From NCBI GenBank assembly GCA_020347645.1, contig CP070736.1:507385-555164 (forward strand): DNA of 47,780 nt, given 5' to 3'. The notes beneath the pieces are model-generated. The model had not been told where the DNA came from and made no database searches. It worked only from the letters and a program-made list of their open reading frames with translations. The stretch comes from Methanobacteriota archaeon (GTDB lineage: Archaea; Thermoplasmatota; Thermoplasmata; UBA10834). The position numbers and the translations under genes were made by a program. Below, in pieces: positions 32,040-41,214 of this stretch. Every line of letters starts with the position of its first letter. Position 1 is the first letter of the stretch.

Positions 32040-33076
32040 AGGAACTATTGGAGGAGATGATACGAATACCAGGCGTGTCCGGCTATGAGGACAGCATTAG
32101 AAGATACATAAGAGAGAAGGTCGAGGAAATGGGGTTGTCAGTCAATGAGGACAACATCGGGAACCTCCTGGCAACCGTAGGCTCCAAGGGACCGCACATC
32201 GTCTTCATTGCCCACATGGATGAACTCGGTCTGGTGGTGACAAACATCGAGGAAGACGGCTCGCTCAGGATACGAAAGGTCGGTGGCATCGATGATCGCA
32301 CGCTTGTCGGTAGAGTGGTGGAGATTGCCACGCGCAAAGGCAAGGTTTCGGGAGTGCTAGGCCTCAAACCGCCCCACCTCATGACGGAGAACGACGAACG
32401 GAAGAAAGTCATAAACTGGGAGGACGTCAGGGTGGACGTCGGCACGCGCTCTAGAAAGGAGACAGAAGCTCTCGGCATACGCACTCTCGACGCGATGGTC
32501 TTCAAGAAGGATATCGAGTACATCCGAGGAGAGGTCATGTGCGCCAGAGGCATCGACGACCGCGCTGGCTGCGCGATTCTCATCGATTTGTTGAAGAGGG
32601 TGAGAGGGAAGAAGCTCGCAGCTAGGTTGACTTTCGTCTGGAGCGTTCAGGAAGAGATAGGTTTGAGGGGCGCGAAAGTGATCGGTTTCCAGCTGCAGCC
32701 CGACTACGTATTCGCGGTCGATACAATGACGACCACCGATGGTCCCATGCAAGGCAATACCTATGAGAAGATACTGATTGGCGGAGGGCCAGCACTGAGG
32801 ATGTTCGACAGCGCCGCGATAGCGTCCCCGAAGCTGAGGAAGATGATAGAGGGGGTGGCCAAGAGAGGCAAGATATCACTGCAGGCAGGCTCTGGAGGCG
32901 GTGCCACCGACGGCGCGGCTATCCAGGAGTTCGGAGCACTCGCAATGCCCATAGGCATACCCATGAAATACACGCATTCCCCGACCGAGTGCGCCAGCCT
33001 GAAAGACATCCGCGACACTTCCCGCCTGTTGATGCTCATCGCAGAACACATCTCAAAGTCCTCGAAGGCCGGGTGA
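32036..33076 (+). CDS. M42 family aminopeptidase (tetrahedral TET type)
   Basis: M42 peptidases are cytoplasmic di-metal aminopeptidases, often dodecameric, that degrade peptides from the proteasome. The 346-residue product has the ligands in order: HMDELG (about residue 60), GIDDRAGCA (about 177), VQEEIGLRGA with the catalytic glutamate (about 205), VDTMTT (about 229) and THSPTE (about 315). A TTG start overlaps the gcvT stop (TTGA) and follows AGGAGAGGG. The M20 gene downstream overlaps by 4 nt. Confidence 0.92.
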   Translation: MKELLEEMIRIPGVSGYEDSIRRYIREKVEEMGLSVNEDNIGNLLATVGSKGPHIVFIAHMDELGLVVTNIEEDGSLRIRKVGGIDDRTLVGRVVEIATRKGKVSGVLGLKPPHLMTENDERKKVINWEDVRVDVGTRSRKETEALGIRTLDAMVFKKDIEYIRGEVMCARGIDDRAGCAILIDLLKRVRGKKLAARLTFVWSVQEEIGLRGAKVIGFQLQPDYVFAVDTMTTTDGPMQGNTYEKILIGGGPALRMFDSAAIASPKLRKMIEGVAKRGKISLQAGSGGGATDGAAIQEFGALAMPIGIPMKYTHSPTECASLKDIRDTSRLLMLIAEHISKSSKAG

Positions 33077-34149
33077 GAGTGCTGAGCTCCGAGGCGGAGG
33101 ATCTGCTAAGAAGACTAGTATTGTTGAAGAGTTCCGAAAGCGACGACGTGTCGCCTATGGTCGAATTCGTCGTTGGACGACTAAGGGGCCTTGGCCTAGA
33201 ACCAAATCTCCTTGGTGACGCGGACAAGCCCACCATATTTGCCGAGCATGGAAAAGACGGCGTCGTGCTCTCTGGACATCTGGACACAGTGCCTCTCGGA
33301 GAGGGGTGGACGAAGAAACAGGGAGAGGTCGTCGACGGGATGATGTATGGCAGAGGGGCAGCGGACATGAAAGGCGGATGCTCAGCGATACTGCTAGCAG
33401 CCGAAGTGCTTGCTGAGGAGGGGACTCCGTTCGGCATATGTCTGACTCTCGACGAAGAGATATCGATGAACGGCGCCCTCGCGGTCGCACATGCTGGCCT
33501 CCTGAAGAAGGCGCCAGCGGTCCTCATCGCAGAGCCGAGCGACTTCGATATCGTCGTGAGGGAAAAAGGACTCGTACAATTCGCAGTACGGACCGCTGGC
33601 AGAAGTGCCCATGCGGGCATGCCCGAGCTTGGAGACAATGCCATAACCAAGATGACCTCTCTCCTGCACAGGATGAGAGGATTGCAGAAGACACCGAAAG
33701 ACCCGCTGAAGGAGTGTACAATGTGCGTCACAAAGATAGCTGGTGGTACGCAGTTGAATGTTATTCCGGACAGTTGCAAGGCAGAGATCGACTCGCGGTT
33801 CCCCCCGGACATGACCAGCGAAGAAGTCCTGGAAATCGTAAGGAGAACCCTGGATCCGCTGGAGTACGAGATGAGGACTCTGCATCAGCTTGAGCCCGTG
33901 GAGACCGACGCCAACCTTCCAGCGGTGAAGATCTTGCATGAGATTGTTGGCACGGGGGCGAAGATACTGGGAGTACCATACGCCACCGAGATGGTAATGT
34001 TCAAACGCGACAACTCCACGCTGATGGTTTGCGGTCCAGGCGAACCCGCACAGGCACATGCCCTGGACGAGTGTATAGAAATTGATGGGGTCGTCAGGGC
34101 GGCTAAGATCTATCAGGATTACTGCAGACGAATGACGGACGACGAATAA
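33073..34149 (+). CDS. M20 family metallopeptidase (ArgE/DapE type)
   Basis: This 358-residue enzyme has the M20 metal motifs SGHLDTVP (about residue 75), MYGRGAADMKGG (about 100), TLDEEISM (about 135) and a late ligand in QAHALDECI (about 330), plus the dimerisation-domain SAHAGMPELGDNAI. Family members remove acyl or aminoacyl groups, as in acetylornithine deacetylase or succinyl-diaminopimelate desuccinylase; here the substrate is not clear. The GTG start at 33073 overlaps the M42 stop by 4 nt, placing it third in a tightly coupled operon with gcvT and M42. Confidence 0.9.
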   Translation: MRVLSSEAEDLLRRLVLLKSSESDDVSPMVEFVVGRLRGLGLEPNLLGDADKPTIFAEHGKDGVVLSGHLDTVPLGEGWTKKQGEVVDGMMYGRGAADMKGGCSAILLAAEVLAEEGTPFGICLTLDEEISMNGALAVAHAGLLKKAPAVLIAEPSDFDIVVREKGLVQFAVRTAGRSAHAGMPELGDNAITKMTSLLHRMRGLQKTPKDPLKECTMCVTKIAGGTQLNVIPDSCKAEIDSRFPPDMTSEEVLEIVRRTLDPLEYEMRTLHQLEPVETDANLPAVKILHEIVGTGAKILGVPYATEMVMFKRDNSTLMVCGPGEPAQAHALDECIEIDGVVRAAKIYQDYCRRMTDDE

Positions 34150-34162
34150 CTGGCGTTCCACC

Positions 34163-35452
34163 CTATGGATAGACCCTTGCGACCGTTCTCGGAAATGGGG
34201 TCGCGTCTCGTATGTGCTCCAGCCTGCAAACCCAGGTGACCATACGCTCCAACCCCAGTCCGAAACCGGAGTGCGGGACTGAACCGTATTTCCTCAAATC
34301 CAAGTACCACTGGTAGTTTTCCAGACTCTCGCCTATCTCCTTCAACCTATCGACCATAAGAGAGTTGTCTGTCTCTCTCTCGCTCCCGCCGATGATCTCG
34401 CCATATCCTTCGGGCGCCAACAGGTCGCTGTTCTTGTAGGTCCTGGAATCTTCGGGATTCTCCTTCATATAGAACGGCTTGAGCTCCTTGGGATAGTTTA
34501 CCACGAACAGAGGCGTTTCCCTCTCCTTCGTCAGCGCGCGCTCCTCGACAGCCCCGAGATCTGAACCCCATGAGACTTCACATCCGCCTGCCTGCAGGGA
34601 ATCCATCGCCTCTGCGTAGGACATCCTGTCGAACGGCGGCGATATCTTCCTCAGGGATGCAGGATCCCGTTTCAGGAGCTGAAGTTCGGCCCTGCAACCT
34701 GCTGCCGCGTGTTCCAGCATAGCCGTGACCAGTTCTTCCTGGACCTTCATGTTGTCGTCATTGTTGACCCAGGCGGCTTCCATCTCGAGGTGCCAATACT
34801 CTGCTAGATGTCTGGGCGTTCTGGACTTCTCCGCCCTGAAGGAAGGCGTTAGTGCCCACACCCTTTCGCACGAATATATGAGCGATTCTAGGTAGAATTG
34901 CGCGCTCTGAGATAGATATGCTATCCTGTCGAAATACTTGATTTGGAAGAGAGTCGTGCTGTCTTCTGGCGCTACGGCCGTGATCATCGGCGGCGTCACC
35001 TCAACGTAGTCGTTCTCGTGGAACCATTCCCTAGCGCCTCTCAGCATGGCCGCCTTGATCTTCGTTACAGCCGTCTGCTCGCGTGAACGTATCCAAAGAT
35101 GTCGTTTGTCCAATAGAAGCTCCGTACTCTGATATTCAGTGATAGGAAACGGCTCTGAAGGCGCCACCACCTTGAAACTGGATGCGCGTATCTCTAGCCC
35201 TCCCGGCGCGCGGTCGTCCTCTGCCAGAATCCCCTCGACCTCGACTGCTGATTCTATGCCGGCATTGGACGCGGGACCAAAATTCTCGTCCGGGACATCC
35301 CCCTTCTTCACGGTGGTCTGGACTATTCCTGAAGAATCCCTGATGACAGCAAACACGATGCCGCCGCTGCTGCGCGTCCTATATATCCACCCTCTTATGC
35401 TTACTGGTTGTCCAAGCGACTCACCGGATAGGACCTGCTTTATGGATTGCAT
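34163..35452 (-). CDS. asnS: Asparaginyl-tRNA synthetase
   Basis: This class IIb synthetase charges tRNA-Asn. The 429-residue product has an N-terminal OB-fold (VSIRGWIYRTRSSGGIVFAVIRD), motif 2 around FRAEKSRTPRHLAEYWHLEMEAAW, EIIGGSERETD (about residue 355), and motif 3 GFGLGLERMVTWV with the typical IRDATPFPRT near the end. YWHLEME and the final PFPRTVARVYP support asparaginyl rather than aspartyl specificity. TATA-like CTTATATTC lies about 27 nt before the ATG, indicating a leaderless message. It is divergent from rimI. Confidence 0.92.
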   Translation of the reverse strand: MQSIKQVLSGESLGQPVSIRGWIYRTRSSGGIVFAVIRDSSGIVQTTVKKGDVPDENFGPASNAGIESAVEVEGILAEDDRAPGGLEIRASSFKVVAPSEPFPITEYQSTELLLDKRHLWIRSREQTAVTKIKAAMLRGAREWFHENDYVEVTPPMITAVAPEDSTTLFQIKYFDRIAYLSQSAQFYLESLIYSCERVWALTPSFRAEKSRTPRHLAEYWHLEMEAAWVNNDDNMKVQEELVTAMLEHAAAGCRAELQLLKRDPASLRKISPPFDRMSYAEAMDSLQAGGCEVSWGSDLGAVEERALTKERETPLFVVNYPKELKPFYMKENPEDSRTYKNSDLLAPEGYGEIIGGSERETDNSLMVDRLKEIGESLENYQWYLDLRKYGSVPHSGFGLGLERMVTWVCRLEHIRDATPFPRTVARVYP

Positions 35453-35536
35453 CCAGATGCTGAAGCTCCAGACTGAATATAAGACCTTCGGAGCCGTAGC
35501 AACCCACTTATCGATGGACCCTTCTTATGATTGAAT

Positions 35537-36013
35537 GTGAAGATAAGGCTGGCGCGGCTAGACGACCTTCCTGAAGTGATGAAGATCGAGAACGCCTGCT
35601 TCGGGCAGGAGCGGTTCGATGTGAACATTGTCCGCGCCTTGCTAACACGTAGAAATTCGTTCACGCTTGTGGCAGAAGAATGCCGAGAGACTGTCGGCGC
35701 AGCGATGTGCAGCTGCTCCGTACGATCTGCCCACGGGAGGATAGCCTCTGTCGCGGTGTTGCCCGAGCACCGCAACATGGGAGTAGGCTCGAAGCTGATC
35801 ACGGCCTGCGAAGAGGAATTCCGCAGGAGGGGCGTCACTAGGTTCACCCTCGAGGTGGCCGTGGACAACGCAACAGCCGTTAGGACTTACCTGGCCAACG
35901 GGTACCGAATAGTGAGCGAGATCAGCGATTACTACTCGCGAGGAAGGAGCGCATACAACATGGAAAAAGACGTCACCATGGAAGGGAGAAGGACGAAAGT
36001 CAGAGTCTCCTGA
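35537..36013 (+). CDS. rimI: GNAT N-acetyltransferase (RimI/Ard1-like)
   Basis: The 158-residue product is a single GNAT domain with the acetyl-CoA loop VLPEHRNMGVGSKLI (R-x2-G-x-G type, about residue 77-90), preceded by IASVAV and followed by FTLEVAVDNATAVRTYLANGYRIV. It fits archaeal N-terminal protein acetyltransferases of the Ard1/RimI family. GTG at 35537 is a likely start; a TTG lies 6 nt before. Its end overlaps the convergent ileS gene by 14 nt. Confidence 0.87.
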   Translation: MKIRLARLDDLPEVMKIENACFGQERFDVNIVRALLTRRNSFTLVAEECRETVGAAMCSCSVRSAHGRIASVAVLPEHRNMGVGSKLITACEEEFRRRGVTRFTLEVAVDNATAVRTYLANGYRIVSEISDYYSRGRSAYNMEKDVTMEGRRTKVRVS

Positions 36014-39000
36014 TTGACACCTCGAACGGCATCTTGTTGATCTTCCACAGCTTGCCATCCTCGACGGCGGTTTTGGACGTAAGACTGTTGGCGTTTGTGT
36101 CCCTCAGGATGTTCTTTTCATAGGCGGATATCGCGTTCTCTATCTCTGGATGGGCGGAGTAGTCGATCGCAATTGGCTCGCCGAAATCGAGTTTCAGTTC
36201 CTTCCTCATATGCTGTATGCGTCTCACGACCTCTCTCGACAGCCCCTCCAATTTGAGTTTGGAGCGTACGGAAGTGGAAACGTACACATGGACGGAGCCG
36301 ATGCTAGCGTGAGAATACCCTGCCTTCTCCCTCTCAGAGACTATGACATCCTCCTCAAAGATATCGAAACCGCCCAATCGAATCTTACCCGAGGCGGCAA
36401 GATGCCGTGCCATCTGACCGCCATCAACCTTCTCCATCAACCTCGCGACCTCGGCGGCGGACTCCTTGAGGCGAGGGCCCAGCGATCGCAGGTTCGGTGA
36501 GAGTGCATACTCTATCATCGGCTCTCTCGATTCGATGCATTCCACGTGCTTGACATTTAGTTCGTCCGCTATCATCCGCTCGTAGCGTCTCAATACCCAC
36601 ATGCCGTCTTGGCCGGCAGCTATGATCACCTCGTCCAACGGCTGTCTCAGCTTTATACCAGCCTTCTGACGCGCGAGACGGCCGGCCTCTACTGCCTGAC
36701 GGACTTGGGACATCTGCGATTCTAGGGCGTGATTTACGGCGCTATCGTCCGTCAGGGGATAATCCTCTAGATGCACGCTTTCGAGCGGACCATGAAGGTT
36801 CTTGTACAGTCTCTCTGCAAGGAAGGGTGTTACTGGCGCCATGACTATGGATATCGTCGTCAGGCATTCGTGCAATGTGCTGAAAGCCGAGAAACGGTCC
36901 TCCGGGTCGCCTTCCTGAAGGAACCTTCTTCGAGAACGGCGCAGATACCAGTTGCTCAGATCGTCTACGAATCCCACGAGTGCTCGGCCCGCCCTGTGAA
37001 CCTCGAGCGTTTCAAACGCTCTTCTAGATTCAGATACCGTGCTGTTGAGGCGTGAGAGAATCCATCTGTCCAAGTCGTGGGTCTTCCTGGGTAGCGACTC
37101 GCCTCTGAATCCAGCACGATTTGAATTGGCGGCGAAGTACGAATAGACGTTCAACAGAGTGGTCAATGTCCGGACCATCGATGTCCGGACTTTCTCCTGA
37201 GAGAACTCCACCTCCTGCCACACGGGGGAACTGAGGATGTACAGTCTGGACGCGTCAGCGCCAATCGATGAGAATACTTCATCAGGGTAGATTTCGGCAA
37301 GGTCGTCGGCTCCAATCCTCCCCCCCTTTTCAGCGAAGACCTTCCCCATGACTAACACGGATTTGAACGCGGGTGAATTGAATAGCAGGGTGGCCAGGAC
37401 GTGCTGGGTGTAGAACCATCCTCGCGTCTGATCCGCAGACTCGCTTATGAAGTCTACCGCGCGATGCACGTCGAACTCCTCCATATTTTCGAACGGGTAA
37501 TGGTACTGCGCGAACGGGGCACATCCCGAATCGAACCAACAATCCAGCACGTACTCCTCCCGCGTCATGGGAGATTCGCACTCTGGGCATTGCAGCCTTA
37601 TTGCGTCCACGAACGGTCTATGCAGATCTAGGTCATCGGGGACCGTTCCGAGCGCATGCTGTTTGAGTTCGGCTATGCTGCCTACACAAAGCTCGTGACC
37701 CGAAGGACACCTCCACATAGGCAAAGGGGTGCCCCAGTATCTAGCACGGCTGACGACCCAATCCTTCGCTTCCGTTATGAAGTCGCCGAATCGTCCGCGT
37801 TTGTACGTGTCCGGAATCCATCGCACCTGCTCGTTCATCTCACGCATCCTGTCGCGGACCTCCTTGACAGAAATAACCCATGCATCCATAGGCCTGTAGA
37901 TCAGAGGCGTGTCGCACCTCCAGCAGAACGGATACGAATGGCGGATAAGCTCCCAACTGAACAAGCTGCCTGACGTCTCGAGCAAGCGGATAATCTCTGC
38001 GTCGGAGTCGCCCGCTACGCGCCCCTGCAACTCTGGGACTCCGCTTGTGAACCTGCCGAAATCGTCCACTGGGTCGAAGACTTCGCTCCCCTTTTCGAGG
38101 GCTATGTCATAGTCGACGGTTGCGTATGCCGGAGATATCTGTACGACTCCAGTTCCTTCCAGCTCAGGGATTTCGTCGGAGTGTATCACCTTGAAGGCAT
38201 CGCCTCCGTGTTTCACGAAATCGAACAACGGCTCATACTCCTTTCCTACGAGCGTTTCGCCTGCGTAGGTATCGATGATCTTCGCCTCTGGGAAAAGCCG
38301 AGAAGCGTGGCTGCGTCCCAAGATAAACTTCTCCCCTCTGACCTCCACTGTCGCGTATTCCCAGTCCTTGCGCACAGCAAGGAATGTGTTGGCTACCAGA
38401 GTCCAAGGACTTGCAGTGTATGACAAGATATTGACGTCCGCGTCCCTTACTCTGAACCGTGCCATCACGCCCCTGTCTTCGGTCTCCTTGAATCCGAGCG
38501 CTACCTCGTGGCTGCTGAGAGTCGTTCCGCATCGATAACAGTAGGCCGCCACGTGGCGACCTTTCGTCAGCATTCCTTTAGAATGGAGCTTCTTAATCGC
38601 CCACCAGACGCTCTCGATGTACTCGTTAGACATAGTCAAGTAGGCGTTTTCGTAGTCCAGCCAATACCCGATCCTATGGCTCATCTCCTCCCACTCGGCT
38701 TTGAAACGAACCACTCTCTCCCTGCACAATGCGTTGAAACGATCTATTCCAAGCGATTCTATGTCCGCCTTGGATTCCAGCCCGAGAGCTTTCTCGACTT
38801 CGATCTCCACCGGGAGTCCGTGACAATCCCAGCCAGCAATGTAGGGGATCACCTTGCCACCATTCATGACCTTATAGCGCAGACACGCGTCCTTTACAGC
38901 GCGAGAGAGGGCATCGCCCGTGTGAGGACGGTCCTTCGTTGTAGGCGGCCCTTCGCAGAAGACGAAAGGCTTGCCCGCAACCATGCGCTCGACCGTCTTT

Positions 39001-39092
39001 CGTAGCATGTCACGGTCCTGCCAGTAGGATAGGACCTCCTCCTCTAGCTTGGGGAATGTCTCCCCGGCAGGTTCCCGATAGTACCTCTTCAT
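36000..39092 (-). CDS. ileS: Isoleucyl-tRNA synthetase-like protein lacking HIGH and KMSKS
   Basis: By length (1030 residues) and by many landmarks this is IleS: GWDCHGLPVEIEVEKALG, the RCGTTLSSHEVALGF zinc region, the CP1 editing domain with SYTASPWTLVANTFLAV, DCWFDSGCAPFAQYHYPFE, and a full anticodon-binding domain (WILSRLNSTVSESRRAFE...NWYLRRSRRRFL). The class I signatures are altered. HIGH is HTGD (PPTTKDRPHTGDAL, about residue 58), and the KMSKS site reads GRIGADD (after VFAEKGG). The frame there is intact, so these are substitutions, not frameshifts. It may be a degenerate or repurposed paralogue, or an unusual active IleS. Confidence 0.85.
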   Translation of the reverse strand: MKRYYREPAGETFPKLEEEVLSYWQDRDMLRKTVERMVAGKPFVFCEGPPTTKDRPHTGDALSRAVKDACLRYKVMNGGKVIPYIAGWDCHGLPVEIEVEKALGLESKADIESLGIDRFNALCRERVVRFKAEWEEMSHRIGYWLDYENAYLTMSNEYIESVWWAIKKLHSKGMLTKGRHVAAYCYRCGTTLSSHEVALGFKETEDRGVMARFRVRDADVNILSYTASPWTLVANTFLAVRKDWEYATVEVRGEKFILGRSHASRLFPEAKIIDTYAGETLVGKEYEPLFDFVKHGGDAFKVIHSDEIPELEGTGVVQISPAYATVDYDIALEKGSEVFDPVDDFGRFTSGVPELQGRVAGDSDAEIIRLLETSGSLFSWELIRHSYPFCWRCDTPLIYRPMDAWVISVKEVRDRMREMNEQVRWIPDTYKRGRFGDFITEAKDWVVSRARYWGTPLPMWRCPSGHELCVGSIAELKQHALGTVPDDLDLHRPFVDAIRLQCPECESPMTREEYVLDCWFDSGCAPFAQYHYPFENMEEFDVHRAVDFISESADQTRGWFYTQHVLATLLFNSPAFKSVLVMGKVFAEKGGRIGADDLAEIYPDEVFSSIGADASRLYILSSPVWQEVEFSQEKVRTSMVRTLTTLLNVYSYFAANSNRAGFRGESLPRKTHDLDRWILSRLNSTVSESRRAFETLEVHRAGRALVGFVDDLSNWYLRRSRRRFLQEGDPEDRFSAFSTLHECLTTISIVMAPVTPFLAERLYKNLHGPLESVHLEDYPLTDDSAVNHALESQMSQVRQAVEAGRLARQKAGIKLRQPLDEVIIAAGQDGMWVLRRYERMIADELNVKHVECIESREPMIEYALSPNLRSLGPRLKESAAEVARLMEKVDGGQMARHLAASGKIRLGGFDIFEEDVIVSEREKAGYSHASIGSVHVYVSTSVRSKLKLEGLSREVVRRIQHMRKELKLDFGEPIAIDYSAHPEIENAISAYEKNILRDTNANSLTSKTAVEDGKLWKINKMPFEVSIRRL

Positions 39093-39450
39093 ATCCGTGA
39101 CTCTCCAAAATGGATATCCACACTACTCGGCAATGGGAATGCTACAATCAGCTAATGATAGCTATAATGAACGTGGTTGCCGAGTTCATCGAAACGATTG
39201 CAGCGTCAGGATTGTATATAATACTTGGCCGAAAGACTCCGCTCTGTCCAATCAGAAGCGTTCAAATGAGGGCTTGCGGAGACCTGGCTGCCCAGAACCG
39301 AAAGGTCCATTTGGGCGGCGATAATGCGTTCAAGACTGCGCCTGAGAGCCTGTTCAGTCCAGGAAAGTAATAAATAATAGCGCACACATAGCGCGGCACC
39401 GTGCATACCATGGCCAGGGTGGGTGCCCAGGGCCGATGGGGTGAACACGA
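39093..39450. other. Intergenic region with an orphan strong TATA box
   Basis: The ileS promoter is probably near 39170 on the minus strand (CATTATAGC). On the plus strand TATATAATA (39215-39223) would start transcription near 39245. The transcript would contain a 34-codon frame (39268-39372) without a ribosome-binding site. A second box AATAAATAATA (39367-39377) serves the small gene at 39451. Confidence 0.4.
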
Positions 39451-39621
39451 ATGGAAGAACCCTTGTGCAACGTGGAGTTTCTGAAGAGCAGCGCCGCCTA
39501 CGTGGCGAGAGTCCAAAGTGACCTAGGCGGAATGCGCGAGTACCGAAGCACCAGTCTCGAGGAGATTCTGGAACAGGTCATCATCGATCTGCAAGAGGAG
39601 TTCGAAGGAGCACGACTCTGA
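39451..39621 (+). CDS. Small conserved-looking protein of unknown function (56 residues)
   Basis: The ATG follows GGGGTGA by 6 nt, and a TATA-like AATAAATAATA lies about 80 nt upstream. The product (starting MEEPLCNVEFLKSSAAYVAR) is acidic and helical, with EEILEQVIIDLQEEFEGARL at the end. Composition and signals look like a real gene. I do not recognise the family. It might be a small regulator or subunit. Confidence 0.65.
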   Translation: MEEPLCNVEFLKSSAAYVARVQSDLGGMREYRSTSLEEILEQVIIDLQEEFEGARL

Positions 39622-39762
39622 ACCGGGTGCGAATACCTTGGCGGAAAGCACAGGGATCTATGCCGATGCTTCCAGGCACGCCCATGTTCATCCGTAGGTT
39701 TTGGGGCATCACCGCAAGCCAAACCATTGCTGGACCCATACCATACGATAGGGGGCGTTTCC

Positions 39763-40110
39763 GTGGAAGAGAAGGACAAGAAGGAGTATGAAGAGGTCAT
39801 ATCGTCGTACTATGGCGAGGATCAGGTCACTGCCCTTGTCACATTCAAAATCGACACAAAGGGCTCGGACGATGTCGCCGGTAAGATTGCTGAAAGTGGC
39901 AATATCGAGGATGTCTTCCTTGTAACGGGAGACACGGACATCATCGCCAAAGCTAGATTTCCCAACTACGCCGCACTCAAGAAGTTTATTGTTGATGAGG
40001 TGGCGGAGATTCCCGGAATAAAGGAAACCAGGACTTTCATGGTTGTAACGACCTTCAAAGAGAAGGGGCGGATCATCAGAGACGCCGACGAAGATGAATC
40101 GAAGGAGTAG
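39763..40110 (+). CDS. Stand-alone Lrp/AsnC ligand-binding (RAM) domain protein
   Basis: The product of about 115 residues matches the RAM domain of Lrp/AsnC regulators: VTALVTFKIDTKGSDDVAGKIAE, GNIEDVFLVTGDTDIIAKARF and LKKFIVDEVAEIPGIKETRTFMVV. There is no helix-turn-helix, so it cannot bind DNA alone in the usual way. Such single-domain proteins bind amino acids or partner with full-length Lrp proteins. The GTG at 39763 follows GGGGGCG. It is followed by a UPF0147 gene. Confidence 0.85.
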   Translation: MEEKDKKEYEEVISSYYGEDQVTALVTFKIDTKGSDDVAGKIAESGNIEDVFLVTGDTDIIAKARFPNYAALKKFIVDEVAEIPGIKETRTFMVVTTFKEKGRIIRDADEDESKE

Positions 40111-40152
40111 AGCGCGACTTGACGCGGATGATATTCAAGGAGTGTGATTGTT

Positions 40153-40407
40153 ATGGATGCGGAGACGAAATTGAAGCAGATCACGGAGGTGTTGGACCAG
40201 TTAGCTGAGGACACCTCCGTGCCGAGGAACATCAGACGAGGAGCGACGGAGGCAAAGGACCGACTCCTGCAGAAGAGTGAAGCGCTCGACATTAGAAGTG
40301 CAAGTGCGATCATGATACTCGACGAACTAGCGAACGATCCCAACATACCGCTTCACGGAAGAACCCTCATCTGGAACATCATCAGCCAGCTGGAAACGGT
40401 CAAGTAG
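40153..40407 (+). CDS. UPF0147 family protein
   Basis: The 84-residue helical product contains the family pattern LDQLAEDTSVPRNIRRGATEAKDRLL and SAIMILDELANDPNIPLHGRTLIWNIISQLE. UPF0147 proteins are short archaeal helical proteins with no settled role. The ATG at 40153 is 9 nt after AAGGAGT; a GTG at 40144 is too close to that site. Confidence 0.9.
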   Translation: MDAETKLKQITEVLDQLAEDTSVPRNIRRGATEAKDRLLQKSEALDIRSASAIMILDELANDPNIPLHGRTLIWNIISQLETVK

Positions 40408-40475
40408 GGTGGGGTCGGGCGACCCGAAAATGAATACGCGTGCTACCTGACTCCACATCTGAGGATGTCATCGAA

Positions 40476-41135
40476 ATGTCAACTTCTGGAGAGCTGTGCT
40501 TCTGCTCATGGAGCGGAGGGAAGGATTCCTGTCTTGCATTGCATCGTGCGCTCGCCAGTGGGATGCAACCGGCTGCGCTCTTGACGATGTTGGCAGAGAC
40601 CGGCAATAGATCCAGGTCACATGGCTTGTCGACCGAACTTCTGAGGAGGCAAGCATCATCGCTAGGCATAAGGCTCATCACGAGAAACGCTTCATGGGAT
40701 GATTACGAAGCGGAGTTTCTTGACGCGGCTCGGCAATTTCACGGTGAGGGCGTATCAGCCGGGGTGTTCGGGGACATCGACCTGGAATTGCACAGAGAAT
40801 GGGTCGATAGAATCTGCTCCTCCATTGGCGTAAGAATGGTCATGCCGCTCTGGAAGTCCGAAAGGGAAGACTTGCTGGAGGAATTCCTGTCTAAGGGATT
40901 CCGCGCAATCATTGTCTCAGTCAAGAGCGGAGTTCTTGACGAGAATTTGTTTCTGGGGAGATATCTCGATTCTTCTGCTATTGAAGAGATGAATAGCGCA
41001 GGAATTGACGCTGGGGGGGAAGGAGGGGAATACCATACTTTTGTCGTTGACGGCCCGATATTTTCGTCGCCGGTCGACCTGGAAGCCCGAGATATTCACT
41101 TCAGAGATGGTTATTGGTTCCTTGACCTCATATAG
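40476..41135 (+). CDS. dph6: Diphthine-ammonia ligase-like ATP pyrophosphatase (Dph6 family)
   Basis: Dph6 completes diphthamide on elongation factor 2 by amidating diphthine with ATP. The 219-residue product has the PP-loop SWSGGKDSCLALHRAL (residues about 11-26), the middle GVFGDIDLELHREWVDRIC, and the signature AGGEGGEYHTFVVDGPIF (about residues 182-199). All three are hallmarks of the archaeal COG2102 family. The ATG at 40476 follows GAGGATG. The translation-related role fits neighbouring tRNA and translation genes. Confidence 0.88.
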   Translation: MSTSGELCFCSWSGGKDSCLALHRALASGMQPAALLTMLAETGNRSRSHGLSTELLRRQASSLGIRLITRNASWDDYEAEFLDAARQFHGEGVSAGVFGDIDLELHREWVDRICSSIGVRMVMPLWKSEREDLLEEFLSKGFRAIIVSVKSGVLDENLFLGRYLDSSAIEEMNSAGIDAGGEGGEYHTFVVDGPIFSSPVDLEARDIHFRDGYWFLDLI

Positions 41136-41180
41136 ATATGAAAGTTTTCTCCAAAACTGTGATATTCGCTGGGCAAATAC

Positions 41181-41189
41181 GTTTAAATC
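41181..41189 (+). promoter_or_regulatory. TATA-like box for tRNA-Gly
   Basis: GTTTAAATC lies about 30 nt before the tRNA 5' end and about 45 nt after the dph6 stop, so the tRNA has its own promoter. Confidence 0.6.
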
Positions 41190-41214
41190 AAATCCTCCTA
41201 TTCTTTCTCAGAAA

